Shown piece after piece: positions 1-13,500 of a DNA stretch of 64,000 nt (position 1 is the first letter of the stretch; every line of letters starts with the position of its first letter). The stretch comes from Spirometra erinaceieuropaei (Eukaryota > Platyhelminthes > Cestoda > Diphyllobothriidea > Diphyllobothriidae): NCBI GenBank assembly GCA_902702965.1, contig CACRXP010000995.1, forward strand, positions 34,782 through 98,781. Direction: 5' to 3'. Below the pieces are notes generated by a model. The model was not told where the DNA came from, did not search any database, and saw nothing but the letters and a program-made list of their open reading frames with translations. The position numbers and the translations under genes were made by a program.

Positions 1-374
1 AATCTCCATCGAATGGTGTACTTTTACGATCATAAAGCATTTGATTAAAATCAACACAACGGGTTTTTTATATAATTTCCCGCCGTTATTTAGTCTCTCT
101 AGTCTTATCTGGAAAACCTATATTTTTAAGCGCTTTCGAAACCGTCTGTCAACTTCCGTGTCTTATTGTTATACCTTCTAATTAAGTCAATCGGCAGACC
201 CCAATTTCAACTGGTCCGGTACTGTCTCGTGCATTGAAGACTGCGATCACGCATGCTGACAATATTTAAGTTTATCATGCTATCCAACAACACGGAATTT
301 GGCAAACACAGATACTTTCAAGCGTAGGGTGAACCGTGGACTTGTCCTCAAGCAGACAGCTTACAACATTTATC

Positions 375-1005
375 ACCGTTGGAATAAAATGACGTACTGT
401 TTGGGACAATGAGAACTGGACGCCTTTTTTCTCTTAATTGGCAGTTAAGTTGAGGACCCTCTGTGAGGCCTCCATAAATTAAATATAGTTTAGGGAAAAA
501 ACAGCTATATATTTGTGATGGCCTAAACGGTGTCCCAGTATGGTCGGAGGAAAATGCTCTGTTAATAAACAAGTAGAAATCAATTCAGTGTATTTTCCGA
601 CTGCGGTTCTCTCATAGTCCTGAATCCTCTGGCATTCTTCCTAAGGAGCTCTCCTCTTTCAGGTTTATTGGCGTTAATGCGTCTTTAGATTTTTCATTTT
701 CTCTCCAGATTGAGTCCCTGTTTACTAAAGTTCGCAAACCTCTTTAATACATTCTTCGTTTACATCCCTACCACTCACATCAACCCTTAGTCGAAATAGT
801 AGCATGGTTATGAAGCACGCGGCTGTGTTTTTAATATCCTGAACAAGTTGCCATCTTGTTGACATAAAATGACGTACGAATAGGAACAATCAGAACAGGA
901 CGCGGTTTCTTCTTTTCATTGGCAGTGAAGTTGAGTACCCCCTGTGAGGTCTCCATAATTTACAAATAGTTTGGAGAAAATGCGGCTACTTATTTATGAA
1001 ATAGT
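375..1005. repeat. Two-copy direct repeat (about 130 bases, 477 apart)
   Basis: Bases about 388-510 recur at about 865-1000: both start AAATGACGTACG/T, share GGCAGTKAAGTTGAGKACCC and CTCCATAA, and are diverged by point changes and small indels. It lies beyond exon 16, in what should be the following intron. No coding potential is seen in 1-1425. Confidence 0.7.
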
Positions 1006-1425
1006 AGCATGGTTATGACGCACGTGGTTATGACTTCGTCATGCCCTGGACTTGTTACCATCTCCAGTTGGCCGAAATACCTTATTCCATAGAAAAATGA
1101 ATTTCGGTGAAAGCCAGGTCGTTTGATGAGTCTGTCGCTAGAACTGTTTTTGTGTCGACTGGATCACCTTCCGAAATAACATAACTCATGCGATGCCTCT
1201 AAAACCAAGCTCGGCAAAATGAAATCGGTCGCATTCCAGATTCATAATTCTTCCAAGTTCTACTAATCAGTGGTTTTTGTGAGATCATAAAGCTACTCAG
1301 TTATCCTCCAGCAAACTACTATGCCTACAGACGGACTTGGGTCGAATAAAAACCATGGACCTTCGGAGCATGTCTATCCACAAGAAAAGTGTGTTATTTT
1401 TGCAAGCAGAGGGGTAGTAACTCAC

Positions 1426-1589
1426 ACCAGAGCCATCCTGAAGGTCAAATTTCGTAAAGGTGAATAAGATGATGTGATTAGAGGGAGCAGTGATGTTCCA
1501 GGTGCAGTCTTGATTTGGATGGTAATTCTCAGGGTGGAAGGGCGTGCTTAGTGTTCCACGCGTACCGTACACACCACCGCCGCAGTCCG
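1426..1589 (-). CDS. Exon 16: CUB4, N-terminal half (last exon in window)
   Basis: Acceptor CCATTTTAG, then DCGGGVYGTRGTLSTPFHPE and NQDCTWNITAPSNHIILFTF, a CUB opening with CGG, a G-x-L-x-x-P-x-x-P-x-x-Y variant and C-T-W-x-I. The donor is GGT|GTGAGT in phase 0, the same intron position as in CUB2 and CUB3. The C-terminal half of this CUB was not found in bases 1-1425, so the gene continues past the left edge. Residues 844-898 of the model. Confidence 0.92.
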
Positions 1590-4500
1590 CTAAAATGGTT
1601 GAGTCATTATTGGGTGAGACGGGAAGATCGTTTAAACAAGATGACTCAAAACTGTAGTGTTCAATAGAAAAGACGCTAAACTGACTGATTTTTAGAGTAT
1701 AGCTTGCGTGTTACATCAACGGTAAACGACTAGTTAATTTATTTCGTTATAGAGGACTGTTGCAGGAATTTTGCTATTAGCCAATTTATTCCCACCTTAC
1801 CCACTGCGATTTAGGAATCTCGACAAGCAAATTTGTGATATAAATAAGGCAAACCTTCGGTTGGGTACTACTAGCTGACGGCGACTAGTGAAAATAGTTG
1901 ACCATGTCGGGGCATGCGAGCTTTCTCAGCACTGATTCAGTTGATCATTTTTGAACACATTTAAAGTTGGTTAGAAAAACCCCCGTTGCATTTCATTCTG
2001 TAGAACGGTCCGCATGCACCAAGTTCGCTTGCCAACTTTGAGCCCCGATGTCCTATATTCAAAGTGTCATTTTCTATGTACCAGGCAGACGTTCTAGTGG
2101 ATAAAAAAAGTTTCAGCTTTGCATAAGTTAAATAAAGCTGGAGAAAGTCCGCTATGGAGAGCTTCAGTGTATAGAGGTAAGGATAGAATCCGGTTGTTGT
2201 TGTTTTTGTTCATAAGGAGTGAGATACTTAATCTTAGAGTATTCTCAGACTAAGTCTGCTTACAAAAATACTCTCAATGATATCATCGATGAGTCTTAAT
2301 GGCCCATTCTGTTCTCGATGACGAAGAACGGTCACAGAGATCACACGAATTGGAATACGCTGCATGGTTTGACGAGATGCCGTCGGCAGCATTATTAATT
2401 AGCATTTAAGATCAGTAATTATGGCTTTTCAAATGGACGGTATACGAATATAACACACTCCAGTGTACTGCGAACATCAAACTGCTCTCAAACCTAAAAA
2501 CGTTATTTTTCAAGTTTGTCCGTTGCTTTTCTAAATACAGTGTAAGGCAAGTAATCTGACAAGGGCCTTGTCCAAAAGCTCACTGCATGCATAAAATAAG
2601 GAGCAAAAAACGTATACCTTTTCTTTGAAAGAGGCTCATTGAAAAAAATGTTTCCGCATATTAGAACGACGAATTTCAAATTGAAGTGAGCGTATTGCAT
2701 TCTAACACAGGCGGTCTTTAAGTTTAAAACAAATATTCCTTGTTTACTGCGGGAAACAACAAAATGCTCACCAGGTTAGCAAATCAGCGAACCCACAAAT
2801 ACATGGAGGGAATGGATAAACAACTAAACTGCCCAATAAGCGCTTCCATTGCCAGCGCTGTCTGGTTGTTACGTAGTACAGACTTAGCAGTTCACTGTCA
2901 CAATCGGCGACAATCACCGCAGAGGCAGGATGCTTTTATTTTCGTGGATGACTTTATAGTGTGTCAAGAGGTCTGAAAGCGTATGCTATGCCAGTATCAA
3001 CAAACCATGGTCCTCACAGCCTGGTATGTGCTGGCAGTTCTCGGACAGCTGATTCCCTGCCACTAAATGCGCTTACACTCTCGCTGGGTATAGAGGTGGT
3101 GGCATGGCCGCCCAGTCGTCATCCTCGTCTGTTGGGGTGTTGTTGTTGCTGTTGGTGTCGGTAAAAATCCTGGTCAAGTGTACCTTGTGGACCAGGGAGT
3201 GTGGTGACACACCTAGGTGCGGATCCGGCCGTGCCATCCTCTTGCACCATCCGGCCTTCTTGACTCTGTGTTGACACTGGGCCCCGGTTGGGGAGAAGAG
3301 AGAGTGTTGTAGATGCTTCGGAAGTCTACATTCATTGTAAACCAAAACATGCGCAAGTCACCGTGCCCGCATCACCGTGTTTTGGAGCACACTGTTGACG
3401 TTCTCAGCATTGACAGTGGAACCGTCGTCAGTAAGGCAGGATTGTCCAGCATCTGCCGCAGTCTATCCCCTCTCACCCACCTGGATCCGAAGACAAGATG
3501 ACGTGAAAACGTCTAACAACCGGATAAGGCGGAGTGACATGCAACGCATCTGCGCGAATCACACACGGACTGGTTTCCGCAAAATGTGCCAGACTTGGCG
3601 GCGTGCGGCAGTTAGCCCACATGTGTGACAGTGCCACAGGGAGAACATAGGAAAAGAGGCATTGGAACCTGACAATCAGACCTGAGACAACATAGGCGCT
3701 GAAGCCTGGCATTCAGACCTGAGAATTATCCCGCCAGCAGATAGCATTATAGGCCTCGACTTTCAAGCACATCAGATCTATGATAACATGCAAGTCGCTG
3801 AGGTGCCATGCGATGTAAGGCTCAATGCCCACCTGAATCACCCTGACATCAACCATGCGCCAGCCGACTGCCCAATCTTGTCATTATGCTGATGTTGGCA
3901 TTGACGCACCGAGAAGCCGATCTCTACAGACTTAAGCATTAATCAGTTTCGGGGAAAAGGTAATAGAGCAGTACAAATCACATTCATAAAAGACCACGTC
4001 CGAGTGCAGTAATTTTGCACTAGCTGACCCATTTGAATCAAACAGACGCAATATACATTGAAGTTAGGCATGTTCTTTAAAAAAGGCGACTTCACTGTGT
4101 GAAGCACGCCGATTCTCCAGGGTGCCGTTAGGTGTAGAGCTGAACAAATATGCCAAAACAGTCAGCAGGGTATGTGCACATAAAAATTGATCTGGGCTTG
4201 GCGTTTGCGCCAGTAGGTGGTCGCCAGGTGTGTTATCCTGCTCGGATTGGCTCTCTTCTCTTCCACTTCCGCCGGAGACATTTGCCCGCGACATCTAATT
4301 TGATATGCCGGCTGATGTACAACTCGCTTGAGTGTGATGGCGGGGTGCTCTTTCCCTTGAAAACGGGCTACGTTGCAGACGCACTGGGTCAACACGAATG
4401 CCATATCGAATCCTGACAGGCCTTATGGGAATGCGCACCATAACGAATGCCAGCATTTTTGAGCCCGGTGGCAGAAAAGGTTACGACAGTCGTAACTTAC

Positions 4501-7500
4501 ACTGGCACCCGTACGGCCCTCCCCTCGTTGTTGCTGGTCAAAAACCTGGCCACTCGCTGCGCAATCCCGCCTCTGGACTCTGTCTCGACACCGGGTCCAA
4601 GCGGGCGAGGAGGACAGGGTGCGACAGTTGCTACGCAGGTCTAAATTCACTATGAACTAATTTCCGCAGAATTCACTGTCCCTGCTCTCATTGTACTGTA
4701 GTGCACACAGCGTACATCGTCGACAACGACGGTCGAACTGTCGATGGGGAGCTCACCAACCGTGTTACGAGACTCATTTGACTTGTTGTGCCTTGGGAGT
4801 CAATTTCCAGTCTCGTCAGCAGCAGTTCAGTGGGTAGACCTAATGACATTACTGGCAAAGGCAAAGAAAGCTGCGTCACAGAGTGGTTGCCCTACTGGTT
4901 TCTGTCGGGTATATGAACATCGGGAGAGTCTGCGTCTCAGTGTTTAGGCGATGGACTTCTTACCAACAGGACGCGAGTTTGAGGCTCGGAGGTTTCACAC
5001 CTCAGGGTCGGGTACGGTTTGCTGATGACGGCCATCAAATCGCAACTGAGTGTTCACCAGGTTATCAGCAATAATCTAAAAGTCAAAATTGTCAATTTTT
5101 TCGAGTTTAACCGGTAGTGCTCCACCATTCCTCCCAATAAGTGATTGCTGTGGTCTGCCATCATATTCCACAGGACGCCTTCTCCCCTACATTTCTTTGA
5201 GATTTATTTACAACACGTCAAACTTGATGTGGCGATTAATTCATGAATCGTCGGAATTTATGACGCACTAACCAGGCACAACGGAACGCATTCGTCCCGT
5301 TTTGCCCTTGGACTTTCCTAATCCGTCGCCTAACAATGCCGGCAAATACGCAGGAGACCGGTTGCGGCCATTTCTGACTTTTCGGCCGTTTCAAAACACC
5401 CATAATCAACCATAGGTCAGTACCCGTCGAGCTACATATGCCACTGCTTGTTAAGCAAATATCTAAAAGCACGACGGCATGGTAACAGCCTATAATTTGC
5501 AGAATGATCACTAGTCTAGCATAGTTAATATTGTTGATCGCAAACGGCAAGATTACGGCCTATGGCTTATAGACGGAGGTATGGACTAAAGGGAGTTCAG
5601 TGGCCTATAAATTTCGGTCCAGATTCCCAATAAATTGAACCTGGGCTGTCTAAACCCGCTGCCGACTGTAAGGAGGGCAGAAATTGCCACCGAGATATCC
5701 ATTGTCTTTGATTAGCCTCCCATCTCCGCATTCGCACGCAAACATTCTAAATATATCCTAGGGATACGCTTCCTTGTGGGGGAAGTTAACTAAAGTATTT
5801 TCTTCAAGTCCGTCGTGTGAGGAAAAAACTTACATCTGCATGTTTTTCCGTCCGGATGAAGATTATAGCCCTGATGGCAGCGACACTTGTGACCGTCCGG
5901 AGTGCTAACGCAGATCTGATCGCAGCCATGATTGGTTGTTGCGCAGTGGCCAATTATATCCTGCGGCACTAAAAATAAATATACGGTAATCATAAAACCG
6001 AAATTTCCCAAGGAAGTGTTCATAAGACCAGTTGGCGATCATACCGTACGTGAAATCTAATAGCGGAAACTGATGCAAAAATTTCTGGACATATTAAACT
6101 TTGCGCAATTTGTTTGCTCATCCAACCACTTCAGTGTTCAGGTAATTATACCAGGCAAAATGCTCATAAGAGTTAGCGAAAATGGACATTGCAATATATT
6201 CGTGCAATTATCTACGCTAATACATAGCCTGGACTTCGGTCGCGCGTCTGAGCTTGTTATTCATTGAAAAGAAAGCATTTTGACCGCGAGAGTTTAATAC
6301 ACAGACTTTGCCGGGTTTTAAAATTTATTTTATGTCCGATGCAATCGATGGTTATCAGCTTGTTAATACAAAGAAAATTTGAGGAAAATAATATGTTTTA
6401 TCAATTCTTAAAAGTCATATTATCAGATCTATACGATTTGGTGCCCGGAGTTGCAGTTATAACGCACAAAGGGATCGCTTCGTTTTAATGGGTTAAAATT
6501 GTTTTGTCGTTGGGAAAATTCTACCTGATGTCACATAAATGACCAACAGCAGATGGTTCTTTCTAATTCCGAACATATTAAACACTATTTGTCGTGTAGT
6601 TTAGCTTCTGTGCATATTTTATTCAGAAATAAAACTAGGAAAACATTAAAAGTTTCAGCAAAATATCAGTATTTAGATGGGCGCACTTCCGTGCATTTAT
6701 AAACGAAGGACATGGCTTAAAAGCGCGCAAAACTTGTCGAAATGGCCTCAATGCATAGATGAAGGCATGTTCTTACATATACGGTAGAAAAGTATCAGTA
6801 TCACCCAGAAACCTGATAGAAACGGCCATAAGCGTCTAAATGTTACTTGGTCTCACCGCGTACAAATGTTGAATGCACAAAAATCGGTCAACCGAGTGTA
6901 TAAACAAAGCACATCCTAAAGTGGTAAATTATTAAGGAAAGTTTTATTCATTGATCAAAGACATACCCGTTGCAGACTTTCGTTGTGGACAGGCATTTTT
7001 CACGAAAATGGAGTTTGATGCTTAAATGCGTCTACACATGTGACCTGAACGCCCATTTTCGTGAAAAAGAAGCGCCCGAACAACCACTCATGCGCTAAAT
7101 ACCTTCAAGAATAATATTTTTTTAAAGTTTTTAACAGGCAGGTAATTTAGAATCTGTCCTTATGGAAGTTTGGGTGAAAACACTGAAAATCATGAAGTAT
7201 TCAGCAATGGTTTAAGGTCGATCTGAAATGCAACGTAATCCAAAACGGAGAAAAAGTATAAATTTTTTAAATAAAAAATAAAAATTCTCTCTATAAACAC
7301 AAAAGGGTAAGTTTGCGACCATGCGTGCTGGATCGATTTAAACGTATTAGGCTTCGATCGTACCGACAGCATGTCACCTTATGAAAACATTTGTTCCTAC
7401 GACATTTCATCAGCGAAATTAGGCAAAATCGCGTTTCTCTTGTTGATTTCTATGTCATTCAACCCAAACGTGTCAAAAATACCACGCATCCCTGGAAAAC

Positions 7501-10500
7501 TGTTTTGGGATTGACACTCACAATGTAGGCAGTTGAAAAACCGCCATATATGAAAGTACGCTAAATCTCAAACGACATTTAGATTCATATCTTATTGGAA
7601 CAATATTATTAAACGTTATTTAATTAGTACTTTCATATTTACTACGTTTGTGGCACCAGAATAAATTCTTTACACCTAAAATCAAACATTACTAAATTAC
7701 AACATTTCTAAACAACGCAACACTGCCTTTAATGTTTCTTTTATGTTTGTAATTTTTCTAGGTTGTGTTTAATTAGCAAAGGAATTGGAGTTATGAAATG
7801 GTGTCCGTTTGCGAGTGATTGGCGATCACTTGTGAATTTTGACATTTTTTGTGAGTTACGTCACCTACTGTAGTTTGCTTTCGGCAAATTCTGGTCAGGC
7901 AAATACAGTTATGTGATAAGGGGCAGAGATAATCATGTCAGTCAGTGCGTTGTTGCAAACAGGCTCTGGTGCAGCAATTAAGGGTTTCTCGATGGGACCT
8001 TGTAAAGCTTTGCTGGAGTCCACATGATGTCCAGAATCAACTACAGGCGCGAGAACGGCGCCGTTTGAACGCCTTGTTCTGCCTCTTTTCAGCCATGCCG
8101 GGAGGTGTTTTCGCCTTCTCTTGCATAGGCGCCGACTTGTACGACCACTAAAACTCACTCCATAAGAGCAAGTAAAGGAGGGCTTGGCCAAGATAAAACA
8201 ACATTTGACACGATCCACAGTCAACCGACGGTTAATTGGGGTCCCTTTCTCTGATATTGCCAATGCGTCGTGGTAGCTCGCATTGATGATACCGGAAATC
8301 GTTTGGGCATCAGCAAAGCTTTTACAAGGTGTCATCGATCTACCCTAAGTTACTAAACCAGTCAGTAGGTTACCAAAACCAACCTTGTGCGCACAGAAGA
8401 ACTTCATTCAGTCTCCGCGCTTACCCTTGTCAAAGGTTGGCTAACCACACACAACTGTTTACGCCCATTCTTTCTTACCTAGTCTGCATCTTGAAAAAGA
8501 CTAACTTTAGCCGTTTTTCACTCATCTACCCCGTAGCATATAACTGCATTGGCCTGACAAGACGTTATCGAAGCAGCGCTCGCTCGCCGATGCTTTGCCG
8601 CTGCATGTCGCAGCTGCGAGGTGTTCGGCTCGTCAGTGGGTTCCCCAACATTCCCTTTGTGTTTTCTGGTAGATAATCCAATTTTGAAATTGTCGCTTTT
8701 TTAAAATTCTCGGTTTGAGCCTATAGACCTTGAGTAAGCCGATCTACTACAACTTAGTAGATATTTTCTGAAGAAAATAAAAAGCGGAAATTTCTGATTA
8801 GGGGCTTCTATCAGAAAACACACGTTGATTGCGGGGGTACCCACTAACGACCCGAATCCCTCGCAGATGCGCCGTGCATCGACAAAACATCGGCGAAACT
8901 CGCGTGTATGGGCTTTAGTCTAGTACCGGTGCTGTTAGTATGGTATCACCTTATCCTAAAATATTATATTATGTTATTAGACCATCAGGAAGAACGATAT
9001 ACTACTGATTTCCCGTTACCAGAATATATGTTTAATCGAGCTACACAACCTAAAAGACATCTGTTTTCGAGGCCGTTTAGAATGATTTGATTTAAGATGC
9101 ACTGATTTCGGAAGACGTGATATTCGAAGCTTACTATGCAAAGAACCTATTCGATTTAAAAGGGCAACAGCCGATCTGTCTGATTGTCTAAATGGCTCAG
9201 ACAGACCGTACCTGAACTGGGCATTTTAGAAAATTTAAATCTGTGCATACGGATAATACCCCATTGTGTACAATTTGTATCGCCGCATACACCAAACTAC
9301 TGCCGCCTACGGTCTTTGTGACTTTATCTCGTCTCCGGGCCCAGAAGCGGGAGGAACGAGTGCGGTAAATGCTACACAAGTCTACTTTAATTGTAGACTA
9401 ATTCACGCGCAAGTCATCGTGTCTGCAAGCACCCCGCTGTGGAGGACAAGGTGGGCATCGTCAACAACGACGGTCTAACTATAATCCCCGTTTGTACGAA
9501 ACGGGCGACTGCCGACACCGACAAACCGTCACCTCAAAACAGATTAACAGCGCGACTTCAAAAGGGATTTACTGTTTGGACAGCTCTCAAGCACTGCCTT
9601 TTCTGGAAGTAGGTTCTGGAGGATTCGCGGAGATAAGGCACGGTCTTAACTCGGCTTAACGATCACGACAGAAAGAGTGCCGATACAGAGGCATTGAACT
9701 GACTTTGCCGTTTTTCAGCCAATTGTAAAATGAGCCACCACCTGAATTCGCAAACACAAATATATGCATGCGGAAAATATCAGACGAGTCATCTGCGCTG
9801 TATGCACTCGCATGTTTGTGTTTTTGGTTCCAAATGGTGAGTGGAGTTAGCAGCGGCTTAAAGGACATATAATAAAACCGAGCTGGCGTTATATCAGTCT
9901 CCTTGCAACGTCAGCAAGAGCGTGGAGGCTATATTAGTATCTTCAGATGAGCTTTTTAACTGTGAAAGGCAACGCTCCAAATGCATGACACGTTTATCAG
10001 AATCGGTTTGACAAACACCTAAGAAGACTTATGCTTTTGGGTCACGCTTATCAGTACGATAACACGAATACCGAACTAACTTCAATTCAATTCAGTAATA
10101 TAACAATGCCACTAAATCCTACCTCAGTTCAAGGCGATAAATCACTCTAAGAAGTGGATAACGGCCGAGGGTAAGTAGTGCATTTCCAATTAGCTCTTGT
10201 AAGGCGCCGAATAAAAGGTCAAAATCCGATCACTTTCTGACGTCGCAACAAGTATATGAACATGTGATCTTATTTTTCTTAACGATAGCGAGCTGTATGA
10301 AGAATAGCATTCCTGCATTGACTAGGTGTGTTAAACACAGATATCACATATGTCAGTTTTTGCGAGGATGACGAACAGCTAGATGCCGCAGTTTTGATCC
10401 CATGTATCCTGATTTCACAAGGCGCCGGATTCAGTCCATTCCGACAAAGGATTTGTTTAAAAATGGCAAAGGTCGCCCTATTTGATCCACTTAATAACTA

Positions 10501-13500
10501 AGAAAATCTGCGCTTGAATCGAACACTTCTGGAAAAATCGGACGAAGGGAGACGAAACATATTTTTAGCTTAAGCAAAACAGTGAATCTGTAGTGTCACT
10601 ACTCCGAGCCCCTGACTCCAAGCTGAAGCTCATACATGTGTCGGCACGTGTATCCACTGGCATTTATCCACTGGGTTTTTCAACTGGCCAATCAAATTTA
10701 AGATCGGCACAGACGTGCCCTGGCTTAGGACACTATTTAACGTCCCTTGAACTAAACAGAGTTGTTTGAATGATGTTACAGTTTTTGAGCGCTGATCCAG
10801 GATGAAGATGACGTGTTATCGCAAATAACCACCGTTCTGTCCTCCCATCCGCGCCGACCTCCGTACCGCCACTACTGCGACTATCGTGCCGTATTTCATC
10901 GTCCTACACTGTCACATCGCACGGTCAGTCCCCGGAGTTGTCGACAACCTTACCGGCTTTCTATCTGGCTTGTTGGCATCACCTCTTCCTCCAGACGGAT
11001 CATCATTTCTGCTATATTCCCCCCGTTGTATCGTTTAACATTTCCATTTGTATCCATCCCGCTACACTTAATATACAGTAGGTGGCTGACTCATGAAATG
11101 TCAACCGAAATTTCGAAATGCGTTATCGTTTCGAAAAGATTAATTACATAGGGTTGTAAAACCAATCATCGTGCGACATAATTCTGTAATGATCCAGAGT
11201 ATCGGTTTTCGAATGAACGTCTTTCCGGCTACATGCAAAATTATATTCTGTAAAAATGACTAAACAAGTTGTATTTCTTAAAGTGATTTTCAATGCACTA
11301 ATAGATTCAGTTATATTTGATGGAAAACATGCATACACATAGTCATCCTTTTGATCATTTGGTAGAAAATTGCGTTTTCTTACAATTTCACACACGAAGG
11401 AAGTGTATACTTTGGTTTTAAAAAGTTTCTAATTGTAAGATTTGTTTAAACCTTGAAATGGCCCATCATAAAACGTCATATCTCGCCATTAAAAATGTGG
11501 CTTTCAAAGTTAACAATGAGGCTCAAATCCACTGCTTAATTTTATGAACTTCAAATGGTCTCCTCTTAATACCGTAAAGAAATGTATGGTTTTCCGTAAG
11601 CGGAAATTATACGGCTTGTAGTGTAGGCAAGTGTAACGGCAGGTGGGGCTCACAATTATTGCGGAATTGGAAAAGTTCTATAAAACCAAATTATACCAAT
11701 CCTTCGAGTATAAAATTGGAAGCAAACGTAATTTTCTACTAAACGAGTAAGCGAATGATTATGTTTATGCATGCTCTTCATGAAATATGATTGAATTTTT
11801 AACGGCTTTGAAAATTATTGGGAACGATGCATGCAAGTTAGAATTTTCATACTGATAAAAAGTTAACCTAAATTTCAAAATGCGTTCTCGTTTCGAAAAG
11901 ATAAATTAAGTACGGTTGTAAAAATAATCATCGTACAACATAATTCTATAAAAATACCTTTACAACAGGACGCCGGCCCTCGACGAAACTTATTTTCGAC
12001 TGCATTCAAGAACTTTATTTTGGAAAAAAATGACTACTTGTGTTGCATGCAATTTTCTCATTGATTTTCGATGCCCTTGAAACTTCGATTGTAGTTCATG
12101 GAAGCCACGTATACAGATATTCATTCTTTTGCTTATTCGGCGATTAGAGAGCATTCAAAAGCCGACCTCCTGTCAAGTACGACACATTATAGGTTTATGT
12201 CATATTATGATCGGTATTGTAACCTTACCTATGTAATCCTCCCTAATCAAAAACGCATTTCAGAATTTCGGTCAATATTTCATGACGTCGGTAAATCACT
12301 GTAGGCTTCTGCGACCGTGATGAAGCCTAAGGGACGCGTACATGCAGCGGCACAATTATCACAAATTTCTCTCTTGACAACTTCAAGTCAGTTTTCCCGC
12401 GCAGTTTGATGTAATCACGACAGAGAGAATCCAGTTACCGACATCTTTTCATGAAGCGAGCCCATGTCATCAAATAACCTCAGCCTATCGAATCCAAGCG
12501 ATGCTTCCAACATAGCAGTTCTGCAATCGGTGCCGGAATCCGGACGTACTTCGCGCTATCCACAATATAACTTCTTCTACTAGCAGTGGTATCTTCTCAC
12601 TCAGTCGCGCAAATACCGACGGTGCATACGGATTTGATCAAAAAAACTACTCCACCATCGGCTTTCTTCCAGCCAGTCGTAGCCGCGGTCTCTATGACAG
12701 TCCATCGATGACGTACGGATGTCCTTCGCATGATCTTAACAGAAAGATGTTGCATGAATTGCAATTTGTGCGAATCATAAACACTTACCTCCCTGGAAGT
12801 TGGCTGTGAATCTCTGGTCTCCGTTTGAATTGTCTGAGATGAGACGCACCGTCATCGTGTTAGAAGTCGATCGTATGGTCGTTGGTAAATCGAGACCACA
12901 GAGTTTGCGTAGAATGGACGAAAAGTGCGAAGGACCATCAAAGATTTCCAAGTGATTGAATGAGCAGTTCATTAGTTCACGAAGCTAAGGAAAATAACCC
13001 TCGGTAGTAGGCCAACACTGTCAGCAGTTAAAAACTATACAACTTCAAAAAGGATTAACAGAGGGACAATAAGTTGATTGGCTGGTTTATTTCAGTTGCG
13101 GTAACGACAGAGGATATATGAGGAAAATGTATTAAGCAAACTTAACTGCCTGGTTTTAAGATTAAAGAGCAATTAGAAACTGAATGGTGCATTATGACAT
13201 AAGGACATTTTCGCTATTTACAACATAGACAACGCTTCTTTCATATGCCTGGAAAGCGCAAGCAAACTATGTAGCCGCCACCGAAAGCGAAGGAGGTAAA
13301 ACAGGAAATATTATATTCACAGGCATACAAGGTGTACAGCAAAGATGTCCCACATGACACCTGTTTGAAGCACAGCTGCTGGATTCTCTGTTGGTAAGTA
13401 TGGAGACTGTCGAACTATCGTGATTGTATTCGTACGGGGATATATTACTGTCCTCCCGTAAACAAAAACTAATTAATCCAAGATCCTGGGAAGACCGCGC

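Larger units (their letters stand above)
1590..5833. other. Intron between EGF2 and CUB4
   Basis: 4.2 kb without exon-like sequence. From about 2950 to 5050 it is GC-richer and carries two copies of the R1 dispersed repeat plus unrelated diverged repeat sequence. The remainder is AT-rich with no recognisable element. Confidence 0.7.

Noticed and set aside
1..1425. Second half of CUB4
   Set aside because: No C-x-x-x-LE-x-DG or LCG-xx-P pattern after a phase-0 acceptor was found in any minus-strand frame; it is likely outside the window.
7895..8335. 146-codon minus-strand open frame
   Set aside because: It overlaps LINE-tail-like sequence on the plus strand; no domain is seen, and part of it (APVVDSGHHVDSSKAL) resembles the LINE tail peptide, so it is probably transposon debris.
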